The notes under the pieces: model-generated
What the model saw: the letters and a program-made list of their open reading frames with translations, nothing else
The model's database searches: none
Told to the model about the DNA's origin: nothing
Made by a program: the position numbers and the translations under genes
Part shown: piece after piece, positions 11,229-20,251 of the stretch
How the letters are laid out: each line of letters opens with the position of its first letter
Position numbering within the stretch: position 1 is the stretch's first letter
DNA from: Flectonema sp. DT1601
Lineage: Eukaryota; Euglenozoa; Diplonemea; Diplonemida; Diplonemidae
NCBI GenBank assembly: GCA_964019425.1
Contig: OZ025829.1
Span: 186,001 to 250,000, forward strand
Reading direction: 5' to 3'
DNA length: 64,000 nucleotides

Positions 11229-12732
11229 CGGTTTTTTTTTTTTTTTTTTAAAGTTTAAAAAAAATGTGATTCTGTTATAATCTGTAAGGCGAATTAATAA
11301 ATTATTTTTTTGAAACTGAAAGGTAAACTGGTCTCAAACTGACAGCGGCAACGTAGATGGCTCATCAAACTAAGGTAAGCATCGTTTTAACCCATAGAGC
11401 AACATAGTAAAATACCTGTAAGAGAAGTGATAGAAATAATTATACTTCTCAATCGTAAACTAATTGTTCCGTGCTGTTCCATGTATCACTCCTGGAAACT
11501 TACATGTTCGTTCACAGTATGTAGACAGACAGACAACTTGCAGCGAAGACGAAGAAGAAAAATAGTTCAACTCCATCTTTCTTTGCACCAAAGTAGATAC
11601 GGTTCAGCTCAGTTTGACACAACATAGCAACCACAACAATCAGCTACGAAGAAACACACCAAAGAGTGTTGTCACCGAGAATGATATATTGAGTAGTGTG
11701 TAGAGGGAATAAAAAAAACAAAAAAAAAACGCAAAAACGAAAATAACAACGAACATAAGATACGATTTGAATAAGACACGCGATGCAGAACCAGTTTTTT
11801 TTTTTTTTTTTTTTTATGACCGCTCTCGACAGGAAACAGATAAAAACTTAGCAACGAAACCTAATCAAAGTTAGAAGGCATTACTACAGCCACGATTCCT
11901 TTTTTTTTTGTTCCCCTTTTTTTCCACTCGTAAAAAAAAGAGAAAAAGTACGCACAAAAAAAAAACAAAAAAAACAAACCGAAGCTTTGATCATCAACAC
12001 AGGTCACACCAGACAACAGAACAGACAGAATGATGGGAAAAAAGAATGCAACAAATATTTAAAATAAAGAAAGGATAATAATTTTTTTATTTTATTTTTA
12101 TTATTATTATTATAAATATTTGACCATAAAACAATTCATTTCACAGAGGTACAGGTACGACTTTTTTTATTTTATTTTTTTATATATTCATTCCCTTATC
12201 GTGGGATTGAGTATTGAGTTCCATAGCCATTTGGGCGGTTCATCTCACCTCTGAGAATACTACGAATTCTTTTTTTTTCATTTGATAGAATGAATGGATG
12301 GAGAAAAAAAAACACGCACGAAACGGGTCAGTGAAATACCGATCGCGAGATAACTGCTCTAGATCTTGGCATCGCATCAAGCTTCAAAGCATTGTTGACG
12401 AGTATACAAAAAAGAAACAGGAAAAAAAAAAAAAAAAAAAAAGAAAGAAAGAACACGCTACCAGGATGCACGTGCGCACCTCTGCTTATGACAAAAAAAT
12501 AAATTAATAAATATCACACTTTTTTTTTTTCCCCTCCCTTCCGAACTTTTCGGCAGGATCAGACGAGAGAAGGCTAGATACTTTTTCACAAACGGACGTA
12601 ATAACATAGTCCTTTAAAAAGCGGCTTTTCTTTTTTTTTTTGCACCGACGAAGTCGGAGAAGAAACTATTCAGATTAAGAGCCGTTATTTATTATGTCAT
12701 GTTATCTATTTCCCTGTGCGCCAGTAAAACTA
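11229..12732. other. Intergenic, 1.5 kb
   Basis: A/T homopolymers and short spurious frames. A + strand ATGGCTCATCAAACTAAG followed by GTAAGC at 11357-11380 could be a six-codon first exon, but no convincing second exon follows before the mobile element. Nothing else supportable. Confidence 0.5.
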
Positions 12733-12748
12733 GCTGCGATCAACAAAA

Positions 12749-13915
12749 ATGTCTGGCGTCGACCCAAACACCGTCGTAGCCCTCACTCCAGGGGCCGGAA
12801 GAGGACAAGCAACACCAACGAACGAGATGGCGTTCGTTGCCCAAGCTGCAATGGCAGCGCACTCCGCGGAGACGCGGGCGATGGCCACGGAGGTGGTAGC
12901 GGCCGGAGACCGGAGGGCTCTGGTAGCAGAGGGGAACTCTGCAATAGCTGCCACGCAGTCCATGGCGGCTCAAGCGATCACGCACGCGCAAGCTGGTCGC
13001 GAGGTGGACTCGGCTTGGGCCCAAGCCGGCGCAGCGGTAACGCAAGCACAAGCAGGGAGGGAGGTGGACGCGGTGCGGGCCCAAGCCGGCTTGGCGGTAA
13101 CGCAAGCCCAAGCCGGGAGGGATGTGGACGCGGCACGGAACCAGGCCGGAATCCTGGTGAACGAAGCGGAGGCGAAGGCCAAGCTTGCCAAGCTGGAGGC
13201 ACGACACCACGCGGAAGTGTCTGCGCTGCAGGCCCAGCTCGAGCTGGAAAAACGGACGGCAAAGTTATCACCTACGAAGGCTACTTCGGTGCCCAACCCC
13301 GTCTCATCTTCCTACGCAAACTCAGGAGAGCTGGCTAACTTACGGCAGAGGGTACGAGAAGAGACTGAGAAGGCAGAGTTGGAGGCGCAGTTACGTCGCC
13401 TGGTTGCGGGAAACGAAGGCCCCCCGGCTACCGGTGGCGGGGGAGGCGACGACGCACAGCCGGAGATGGGTCCGTTGATGGGAGGATTGTCCTCCATCGA
13501 CGTAGACGCTTGGTGGGGCGGAGGGGCGGACGTGCTCCCGCTGGTGCATGTGCACCAGCGGGAGCACTACAGAGAACTGCTGGAAGCGAAGGCAGGAACG
13601 AACCCCCGACCACAGGCACACGAAGCGCAGGCGCGCCTAAGAGAGCTCGGCATGCTGATGTCGAGATTACCGGCTGTCGAAAGCCTGGAGGACGCGGAAC
13701 GGCTGCTGGCCGACTTAGCGAAGGCGAACGTGGCTCGTCTGGAAGTGCTGAGAGAGGGGGTGACGGGAGGCGGCTGGACGAGCGCGCAGGAGATGGAGGA
13801 TGCCCACTTTGTGGCGCCCGCCGTCCCGCCTTTTCTGCGGGCTATGTGGGGGAAGAAAGGGAAAGCAGAGAAGACACAGCCACAGAGGAACCCCGCAACG
13901 AAGAGTCGCCACTGA
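12749..13915 (+). CDS. ORF1 of the tyrosine-recombinase element (structural-like, coiled)
   Basis: A 388-residue Ala/Gln/Arg-rich protein beginning MSGVDPNTVV. Residues 70-135 contain at least three imperfect copies of a unit around QAGREVDAVRAQAGLAVTQA. A charged, probably coiled-coil segment follows at 140-225 and a Gly-rich stretch near 230. Its position before the recombinase matches the gag-like ORF of DIRS/VIPER-type elements, but there is no zinc knuckle and I see no diagnostic motif. It overlaps or abuts the recombinase frame. It belongs to the element, not to the host. Confidence 0.6.
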   Translation: MSGVDPNTVVALTPGAGRGQATPTNEMAFVAQAAMAAHSAETRAMATEVVAAGDRRALVAEGNSAIAATQSMAAQAITHAQAGREVDSAWAQAGAAVTQAQAGREVDAVRAQAGLAVTQAQAGRDVDAARNQAGILVNEAEAKAKLAKLEARHHAEVSALQAQLELEKRTAKLSPTKATSVPNPVSSSYANSGELANLRQRVREETEKAELEAQLRRLVAGNEGPPATGGGGGDDAQPEMGPLMGGLSSIDVDAWWGGGADVLPLVHVHQREHYRELLEAKAGTNPRPQAHEAQARLRELGMLMSRLPAVESLEDAERLLADLAKANVARLEVLREGVTGGGWTSAQEMEDAHFVAPAVPPFLRAMWGKKGKAEKTQPQRNPATKSRH

Positions 13916-13917
13916 CC

Positions 13918-14874
13918 TCCATGTTAGAAGGGTTAGGTGTGCTCTCGGTGAAGGATGTTGGACGGCCGAGGACACGGGAAGGTGCGGTGACGAAGAAGAG
14001 TGCAGTGTCACTGACAAAATCGGCGTTGCGGGTGGTGGGGGATGCGCTGTCGAATTCGAGGTGGCGGTCTCTGGAGGCAGCTCAACGACGTTTGGTCCAG
14101 TTCCGGAACAACTGGCACGAGGCAACAGGAGTATTGTTGTCGTGGGACCTAGCCATCATCTACTGGGTAGAAAGGCAAAGGTCTCGGACCGAGGGTCCGA
14201 TTTCAAATTCCTCAGCGCTCGAGTACGTGGGGCGAGCCCAAGCGGCGCTGCGACGGACGGGAGCATCAAGTGTTGGAGGTCAGATGCTGATCGACTACGT
14301 GAGAGCTCTGAAGAGAGCGGGTGCCCTCCGACCGCAGAAACAGGCGATACCTGCGGTGGGGGAGCAGGTGCTGGGTGCGTTGCGAAAGGAGGTAGACGGA
14401 GATACGCAGCTGGCTATCGTGCTGTGCTGGGCGGGCGCGGCGAGAGTGTCGGACGTGGTGAGATTGAAAGTGGGGGATATTACTTTCGAGGACGGATACG
14501 TGGCTGTGAACTGGTCGGAGACAAAGTCGGACCCGTTCCGTCTGGGACGCACGACGGGATTGCACCTGTCGAACAGATGGCAGAGCGCACTCCGCACTAC
14601 GATGATGGATCGGAATCCGGACGATCTCCTCCTGGACACCTCGTATCGAAAGGTCGTATCTGCTTTGAGACGCGAGGGAAAGGAGTTGACGGGACACTCG
14701 CTGCGGAGGGGTGCCCTACACTCGCTTCTTCTGGAAGGGGTGGGTCTGGACTCGATACGACAACTCTCCAGACACTCATCGATGGATGCCCTGGCGAGGT
14801 ATCTCCCGGCGGGGAAGACTCACGTAGCGCGTCAGTCCGCGAACACGTCACAGATACTGGGGGCCGGATTGTAG
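13918..14874 (+). CDS. Tyrosine recombinase of the element
   Basis: The open frame is longer (13510-14874), but the 5' part overlaps ORF1 in another frame; the family-like part begins near 13918, so the true start is uncertain. It shows an N-terminal helical core-binding region (RWRSLEAAQRRLVQFRNNW) and a catalytic domain with AGAARVSDVVRLKVGD (first Arg), TGHSLRRGALHSLL (HxxR), LSRHSS (His) and ALARYLP (nucleophile Tyr), so the R-H-R-H-Y set is complete. The HSLRRGAL form is close to what I recall for kinetoplastid TATE/VIPER recombinases. It would move the element through a circular intermediate recombining at a short core site, for which the 16-bp repeats are candidates. Confidence 0.8.
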   Translation, partial: SMLEGLGVLSVKDVGRPRTREGAVTKKSAVSLTKSALRVVGDALSNSRWRSLEAAQRRLVQFRNNWHEATGVLLSWDLAIIYWVERQRSRTEGPISNSSALEYVGRAQAALRRTGASSVGGQMLIDYVRALKRAGALRPQKQAIPAVGEQVLGALRKEVDGDTQLAIVLCWAGAARVSDVVRLKVGDITFEDGYVAVNWSETKSDPFRLGRTTGLHLSNRWQSALRTTMMDRNPDDLLLDTSYRKVVSALRREGKELTGHSLRRGALHSLLLEGVGLDSIRQLSRHSSMDALARYLPAGKTHVARQSANTSQILGAGL

Positions 14875-15168
14875 TGCCGTTATGCCCTGCGTTTCCCACA
14901 CGACCAAGGGCTGTGCTGGATCCGCAGATGAAGTACAAAATACCTGAACCTCCGCCACCGCCAAGGGCGAGGGTGATGGGTGAAGGTATTGACTCGGGTG
15001 CGCCGGATGTTTTTATGACGTACTCAGGACTGGTGACTGTGGCTGCTGAAGGGCAACAAATCTCACCTCCGACCGATAGAGAGGCAGGTATGTTGGCTCC
15101 GATTTCGAAGGCCCGTTTGAACTTGGATAGGCTCGTGGAGCTTGACACGAATGCTGCGATCAACAAAA

Positions 15169-15724
15169 TATAAGGCTTATCTGAATGGTTTTTTTTTTTC
15201 TTTTTTATACAACAGTAATTTTTCTTTATTTATATCATACGTAAGCATTTTTTGATTTCAGTCACAAAAAAGTGACCATAAATACCGTTCTCGTTATTAT
15301 TTTATTTAATTTAAAAGCAAACCGACAAGTGTGGTAGTTGTCACTTGTCGGAGGTACTTATTATCTTTTAGAATGGGTTCCACATAACGTAACAAAAATA
15401 CTTTGGCACCAGTTCGTTATTTAGAGAACTGGATTGACCAAAGATTTTTTAGAGTAATAAAAAAAATAAAAAAAAAAAAATACATAACGTTTTAACTGAA
15501 CAGGAGGGTAGATTGGAATCGAACTTTTTTTTTTTTTTTTTTTTTTTTTTGTTACAAAAAAAAACTGAAAAAATAAATAACCTACTCACTTATTGAAAAG
15601 AATAATCCTTTCCAACATTCAAGAGTGCTCAAGTTATATTTTTGAGGACTACTTTTTTTTTTTAAAAAAACAAGTAAGTCAGTCAGTAGTACACAGATCA
15701 GTACCTCTCAACGGGACTTAAGTT
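15169..15724. other. Intergenic, homopolymer-rich
   Basis: AT-rich flank right of the recombinase element. Near 15328-15351 a short imperfect palindrome occurs (ACCGACAAGTG...CACTTGTCGG, a 9-10 bp stem with a short loop), possibly a terminator-like hairpin or chance. No genes seen. Confidence 0.5.
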
Positions 15725-17588
15725 CTAAAAGAAACCAAGATTTCTTCCTTTATTGGATTCTTCGGCTTCTTTTAGCTCTCTGTATTTTGATCGTTTTCTA
15801 GTTATTTGAACAGCTTTCGCTACGGAAAGAAACACAGCGGCAGCAGCTGCAGCTCCTCCAGCAATAAAACCCCAATTTGATTTTATCCACTCGGGTGAGT
15901 TGCCGTGATGATCTGTTATAAATATTTTCGAGGTTTTTTTTTTTTTTTTTTTTTTTTTTTGATAATTATTTTGGAAACTAAAAAAAAAAAAAAAACACAC
16001 CTGGATATGGCTCTGGATCAGGAACCTGTGATGGAAGAACAAACGGACTGAAACGAACCGTGTTGTCATAAGCAGCAGAGAAAATAATAGCCCAAGCGCT
16101 AGACCCACCAGATGCATATGGTGGCAGCATTTGAATTCCGTGAGCTCCAGGGATTTTAACACCCGCTGCTAGATAAGCACGACGTGGGACAGCAGACTGA
16201 GTACTATTTTCAGTTTGTGTTGTATTAGAAAATACATAACACGCAAGTTTTGGTATTCCTACGTCTTTGATACTTTTCACATCTTGCATTAATAATTTAC
16301 TAGCTACACCATCCGTTGATTCGTAGTCACGTGCTAATCTCAGAGCTGCTGTGGCTGCTAGAAAAGAGATGTCAGAACTCATTGTTGCATCATCCTTCTC
16401 ACCCATTCCCATCAGGTTGGATCCACCGTCTGTATGTCCAAATCTGTTTTTTACATTCCTCCAAAGTTTGAATGCCGCACCTTCATGATTATCGTAAGCC
16501 TTATCAATTGAGGATCCTAATATTAGAATAGCAAGCAGTTGAGTTCGTGGACCCCAGGCATCCGGCTCTGGGTATGTTACTTCTAAAGGTGTTGTTCTGT
16601 TATATACATAAATGGTGTCTCTAAACACTTCTAACTTAGTATCCCATGCTAAGAAGTTTCCCTCACTATCATATCCATCAAGAAGTTTAAGACATTGACC
16701 TGTAACCTTGTCTAAGAACGATGCAAGTCCTCCGTTTCCTGCATTGGTAGCAACTTGTTTTCCCATTATACTCCCACGTAGTAACAACATATTACTTGCT
16801 ACTGATATTTCAAGACGTTCTTCTGGTGTTGCTGTAGGAGCGTCATAGTATCCACCAACACTGGCAGCCATTGTGATTAAAGCTAATTTCATAGATAACA
16901 TCAAGTCAAGTGATTCAGCTGTTTGAGGTATTTGTGTCTTTCCAACTACATGGTAACGGATCCAGTTAGTTTGTAGTGGAGCTATCATATTCACCCAAAC
17001 TGTGTTTGCAAGGTTTGGTTCACTACCGATGAATTGGATTTTGGGACAGTCCCAAAAACTGCATGCGCCTGTCGCTACTTTAATTGGATCTGGCCATCCT
17101 GGTCTATCACTTATTTTACTGTAGTAGTATCCATCTCTACAATGAGTGCAATTTGAAAAGATTCTTGAACTCTCTCCGTACCTCCAAAATATTCCCAGAG
17201 CACGAGCAGTCGTTATGTTACCAATTTGAAAAGAAAGTAAATTTGATAATTTTTCAGCAGCGTGGAATTGAAGACCAATCGCTTGAGCAATCTGCATAGA
17301 AGCTCCGTCAATCAGATTTAAAGAATACGATAATTCAATTCGCTTAGCGATTGCAGCAGCAGACCTATCATCAGGTTGTGTCTTCCAATAAGATAACGGT
17401 GCCAGATATGACAAAGGCATTCCTTGATTACTATTCATGCTGCTCATAACATTAATTAAAGTCATTATATCACTATTAGGAACATCTGATAGCGGACAGT
17501 TACAAAACATTCTGTTACAAGTCAGAGACTCCGCCGCTGCAAGAGAACACCCCACACACATAACCAGTGAGATGAATGCGAGCATCAT
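15725..17588 (-). CDS. Unknown type I membrane glycoprotein, two exons
   Basis: Not recognised. Exons 17588-16001 and 15912-15725 join in phase 1 (donor GTGTGTT, acceptor TATAACAG) to 591 residues. A signal peptide covers residues 1-20. The lumenal part has eight or more Cys residues, including a CNRMFCNC cluster near the mature N-terminus and CTHC near residue 148, and several NxT/S sites. The many Ala/Leu-rich helices resemble an alpha-helical toroid enzyme fold, but no catalytic motif is clear. A membrane span (GFIAGGAAAAAAVFLSVA) lies near residues 546-563, with a short basic tail. Reading past the donor would end in a Phe run, so splicing is well supported. An AG acceptor lies about 15 nt before the ATG. 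Confidence 0.7.
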
Positions 17589-17896
17589 TGTTTATTATAT
17601 TGCTATGTATGTATGCTCCGTCTCCCTCTTCTAAAGAAAATTAATGTTAAGGTGAATTGGTACGCTCAGTCACACATGTTTATCATTCTGTAAGGTGATG
17701 CCTGAATAGTAAAGTGTATGTACCGCAAAGTCGAAAGATGTTACCATCGGATACGCCCTCAGTCTCGGAAGTGCCGGGGACGATATTGCCCTAATGTCTG
17801 ATGTACTTTTTTTTTTTTTCCTTTTGAACTTTTTCTTATTTTTTTTTTTTTTTTTCTTAAAAAAAAATCAAAAATAAATTAAAAGAACTCACTTGT
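17589..17896. other. Intergenic between the membrane glycoprotein and eS12
   Basis: Contains two long T runs (17808-17855) just beyond the 3' end of eS12. No gene seen. Confidence 0.5.
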
Positions 17897-18334
17897 TTAT
17901 CCGAAGTGAGCAAGGATCATGTCGAGGGCCTTACTCTTCTCACCGTATTCGGTGATAGCAACGCATGAGGCTCCAATGACCTTCTTGATGTTGGAGTTGG
18001 TATCGAACTTGGCAAGTCCAACCCATTCACCGAGCTTCTTCTTCTCTGGAACCTTAATCAAGTGGATCTGATGCTCATCACAGAGAGCTTCGATCAAGGC
18101 GGTGTAGGCGGCTTCGTCACAGTCCTCGGCAAGGACACAAAGGTGAGCAACCTTCTTGTCCAAAACCTTAACAGTCTCGTGAAGACCTCTGGCAAGACCC
18201 TTGTGGAATCTAGCTCTCTTCAACACCTGCTGAAGGGCAGCAAGGAGATCCTCTGGCTCGGCATCTTCGTCCTCAATCTGTGGGTCCTCCTGTTCGACCT
18301 CAGCGACAGTCTCGTCAATCATGTTGTCAGACAT
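17897..18334 (-). CDS. RPS12: Small-subunit ribosomal protein eS12
   Basis: A 145-residue protein of the eukaryotic 40S subunit beak. After an acidic N-terminal extension (residues 1-30, rich in Asp/Glu) the eS12 L7Ae-like fold follows: DLLAALQQVLKRARFHKGLA, AHLCVLAEDCDEAAYTALIE and ALCDEHQIHLIKVPEKKKLG, ending in a GASCVAITEYGEKS region. Length fits (human 132 plus the acidic extension). Codon use is GC-richer than the neighbours, as expected for a highly expressed gene. An acceptor CCACTCTACTCAG lies about 25 nt upstream of the ATG, and no intron interrupts the coding part. Confidence 0.95.
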   Translation of the reverse strand: MSDNMIDETVAEVEQEDPQIEDEDAEPEDLLAALQQVLKRARFHKGLARGLHETVKVLDKKVAHLCVLAEDCDEAAYTALIEALCDEHQIHLIKVPEKKKLGEWVGLAKFDTNSNIKKVIGASCVAITEYGEKSKALDMILAHFG

Positions 18335-18526
18335 TGTTGTTGTGATAACAGTAATGGGCTGAGTAGAGTGGAGGTAAATTATTAACTAACAACTCGCACA
18401 TTTTTTAAAAATCAGCAACGAAGCTCGTTACTCAATTCGATATAATATTACCAACCTGGTTGTTGCTAAGGTGGTTAGTTAGTTTTTTTTTTAATTTTTT
18501 CAGAGAATCTTTTCGCAAGGAATGGT

Positions 18527-19265
18527 TTATTTCTCACCGATATCTTCATTCCAAAGTTCAGGGTTCTCAGCTATGAACTTTTCCATCATCGATACGCATC
18601 CCTGGTCTTGGATTACTTCAACTTCGACACCACGGCTTCGCAGAAGATCTTCCTCTCCCATGAAAGTTTTATTTTCAGCAACAACAACCTTAGGTATTTT
18701 ATATAATAAAATAGCACCAGTACACATTACACACGGTGATAGAGTTGTATATAAAACTGAATTCTGATAAATTTCAGCTGGCTTTCGTTTTCCATTTTCT
18801 AAAGCATCCATCTCTCCATGAAGTATTGGACTATCCTTTTGAACACGTCGGTTATGACCTCTACCAATTATTTCATTGTTGTGGACTAGCACTGATCCGA
18901 TTGGGATTCCTCCTTCTGATAAGCCAGTCACAGCTTCCTCGATAGCTGCCTTCATATAAATATCCATTGGAACTCTGGTTAGTATCTGGGAAATAGGAAA
19001 TAAAAACAAAAATATAACTCTACAACAGTACACAGAACTTTTTTTTTTTTTTTTTTGTTACTAGTGGATACATTATAATCACTTTCAAATTTTACTGAAA
19101 AACTGAAAAAAGGTTAAATTTATAAACACATGCACTCCGTCTTGTGTTTTTTTTTTTTTTTTTTTTTTTTTTTTGGAATACTTTTCTTAACAAATCAACA
19201 AAACGAGGCACTTCCAGGAACGGAATACGTGGTCTGGGACGTAGTGCTTCAGTCCAGTTTCTCAT
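18527..19265 (-). CDS. FCY1: Yeast-type cytosine deaminase
   Basis: Zinc hydrolase that converts cytosine to uracil for pyrimidine salvage. The main exon 18985-18527 carries HGEMDALEN (zinc His and catalytic Glu) and TTLSPCVMCTGAIL (PCxxC zinc cysteines), and ends NPELWNEDIGEK. Both the core and the tail match yeast Fcy1 (158 residues, ending with FEDIGE). Starting at the ATG at 18967 gives 146 residues. A candidate first exon 19265-19182 (MRNWTEALRPRPRIPF...) joins in phase 0 through donor GTATTCC and acceptor CCCAG and would give 180 residues with an Arg-rich N-terminus, perhaps an organelle signal. The enzyme call is firm; the upstream exon is likely but unproven. Animals lack this enzyme; fungi, bacteria and some protists have it. 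Confidence 0.9.
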
Positions 19266-19468
19266 TGTGAAGTGTTTTGGGGTGTGAATCTTGGAAAGAA
19301 CAACAAAAAAAAAAAAAAAAAAAAAAAGAGAGAGAAGAAAAAAGAAAATAAGAGATATCTTCCTTCAAATGCCGTCTCTTGCCTTTTTTTTTTTTTTTCC
19401 CCTTTTTTTTTCTCTTCCTTGTTCCAATTCGTCGTATTATTTTTTTTTTTTCATATCTTTTGCACCCT

Positions 19469-19501
<33 letters not shown>

Positions 19502-19822
19502 CTTCCTTTTCATGCATGAAATTTTAACAATCCATCTGAATGCAAAAATGAAAAAAAAAAAAAACGTGAATGAAAAGCTTATGAAATCCCACTAGAGGGA
19601 GCTTGTCGGAGGGAGCATTGCCAAACGCCATATTTGGGAACCTTCAGCAACAATCACTGTACATAAATAACAATCCTTTTTTATTTTTTTGGTTCCTGTT
19701 CTTGTTTTCTAAATACATGATTATCATGTCTCTCTTTTTTTTCAGATCCGTTCTCCAACGAGTCGAGTACATGAATATTCTCACTAAAGTATTTTTTTCT
19801 TCTTTTTTTTTTTTTCTGTTCA

Positions 19823-19853
<31 letters not shown>

Positions 19854-20251
19854 CTTGCTTTTTCCTTGGTCAAATCCCTGTGTCTCTTTGACCTGGACAA
19901 ATATCACGCATGAATTGACACGAGTCTCCACAAAGTTAATTTTTTTTTTGATAAATTAACATGCGAAAGGATGAACAATTATATTATTCGTAATCCGCAC
20001 TATATAAAATACAATATTAGATAAGAAGCCAATCCGACTCTGAAAATGTGTGAATATTTTTTTTTTTTATTTTCTTTCAGTTTTTAAGTTCAAAACGTAA
20101 ACGAATATGTTTTTTTTTTGTGTTTAAAAAAAAAAAAAAAAAGGAAGAGGGGGGGAAAAAATGTAAAAAAAAAAAAAAAGAAAAATTGCAGGCTAGATAT
20201 TCATGGAATCCGATTTTCCTAAGAGCCTCAAACAATAAAGTGCCCAACGGC
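19266..20251. other. Intergenic, extreme poly-A/poly-T content
   Basis: Many A or T runs of 12-30 nt. The open frames here on both strands are Phe- or Lys-rich translations of these runs and are not genes. Confidence 0.6.

Larger units (their letters stand above)
12733..15168 (+). mobile_element. GC-rich tyrosine-recombinase element bounded by 16-bp direct repeats
   Basis: The sequence switches sharply from AT-rich to GC-rich between two copies of GCTGCGATCAACAAAA at 12733-12748 and 15153-15168. Inside are an ORF1 starting directly after the left repeat, an overlapping recombinase ORF, and an overlapping third frame that runs to the right repeat. No reverse transcriptase is present. The two main frames look whole. 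The recombinase resembles those of VIPER/TATE/DIRS-like retroelements, while the size and lack of RT resemble Cryptons. Either a Crypton-like element or an RT-less derivative is possible. The retained GC content and open frames suggest recent arrival. Confidence 0.75.

Noticed and set aside
15481-15525. Possible tRNA T-arm (minus-strand GTTCGATTCC)
   Set aside because: No acceptor, D or anticodon arm could be drawn on the adjoining sequence, which is a poly-A/T run.
19272-19959. Lys- and Phe-rich frames on both strands
   Set aside because: Direct translations of poly-A and poly-T tracts.
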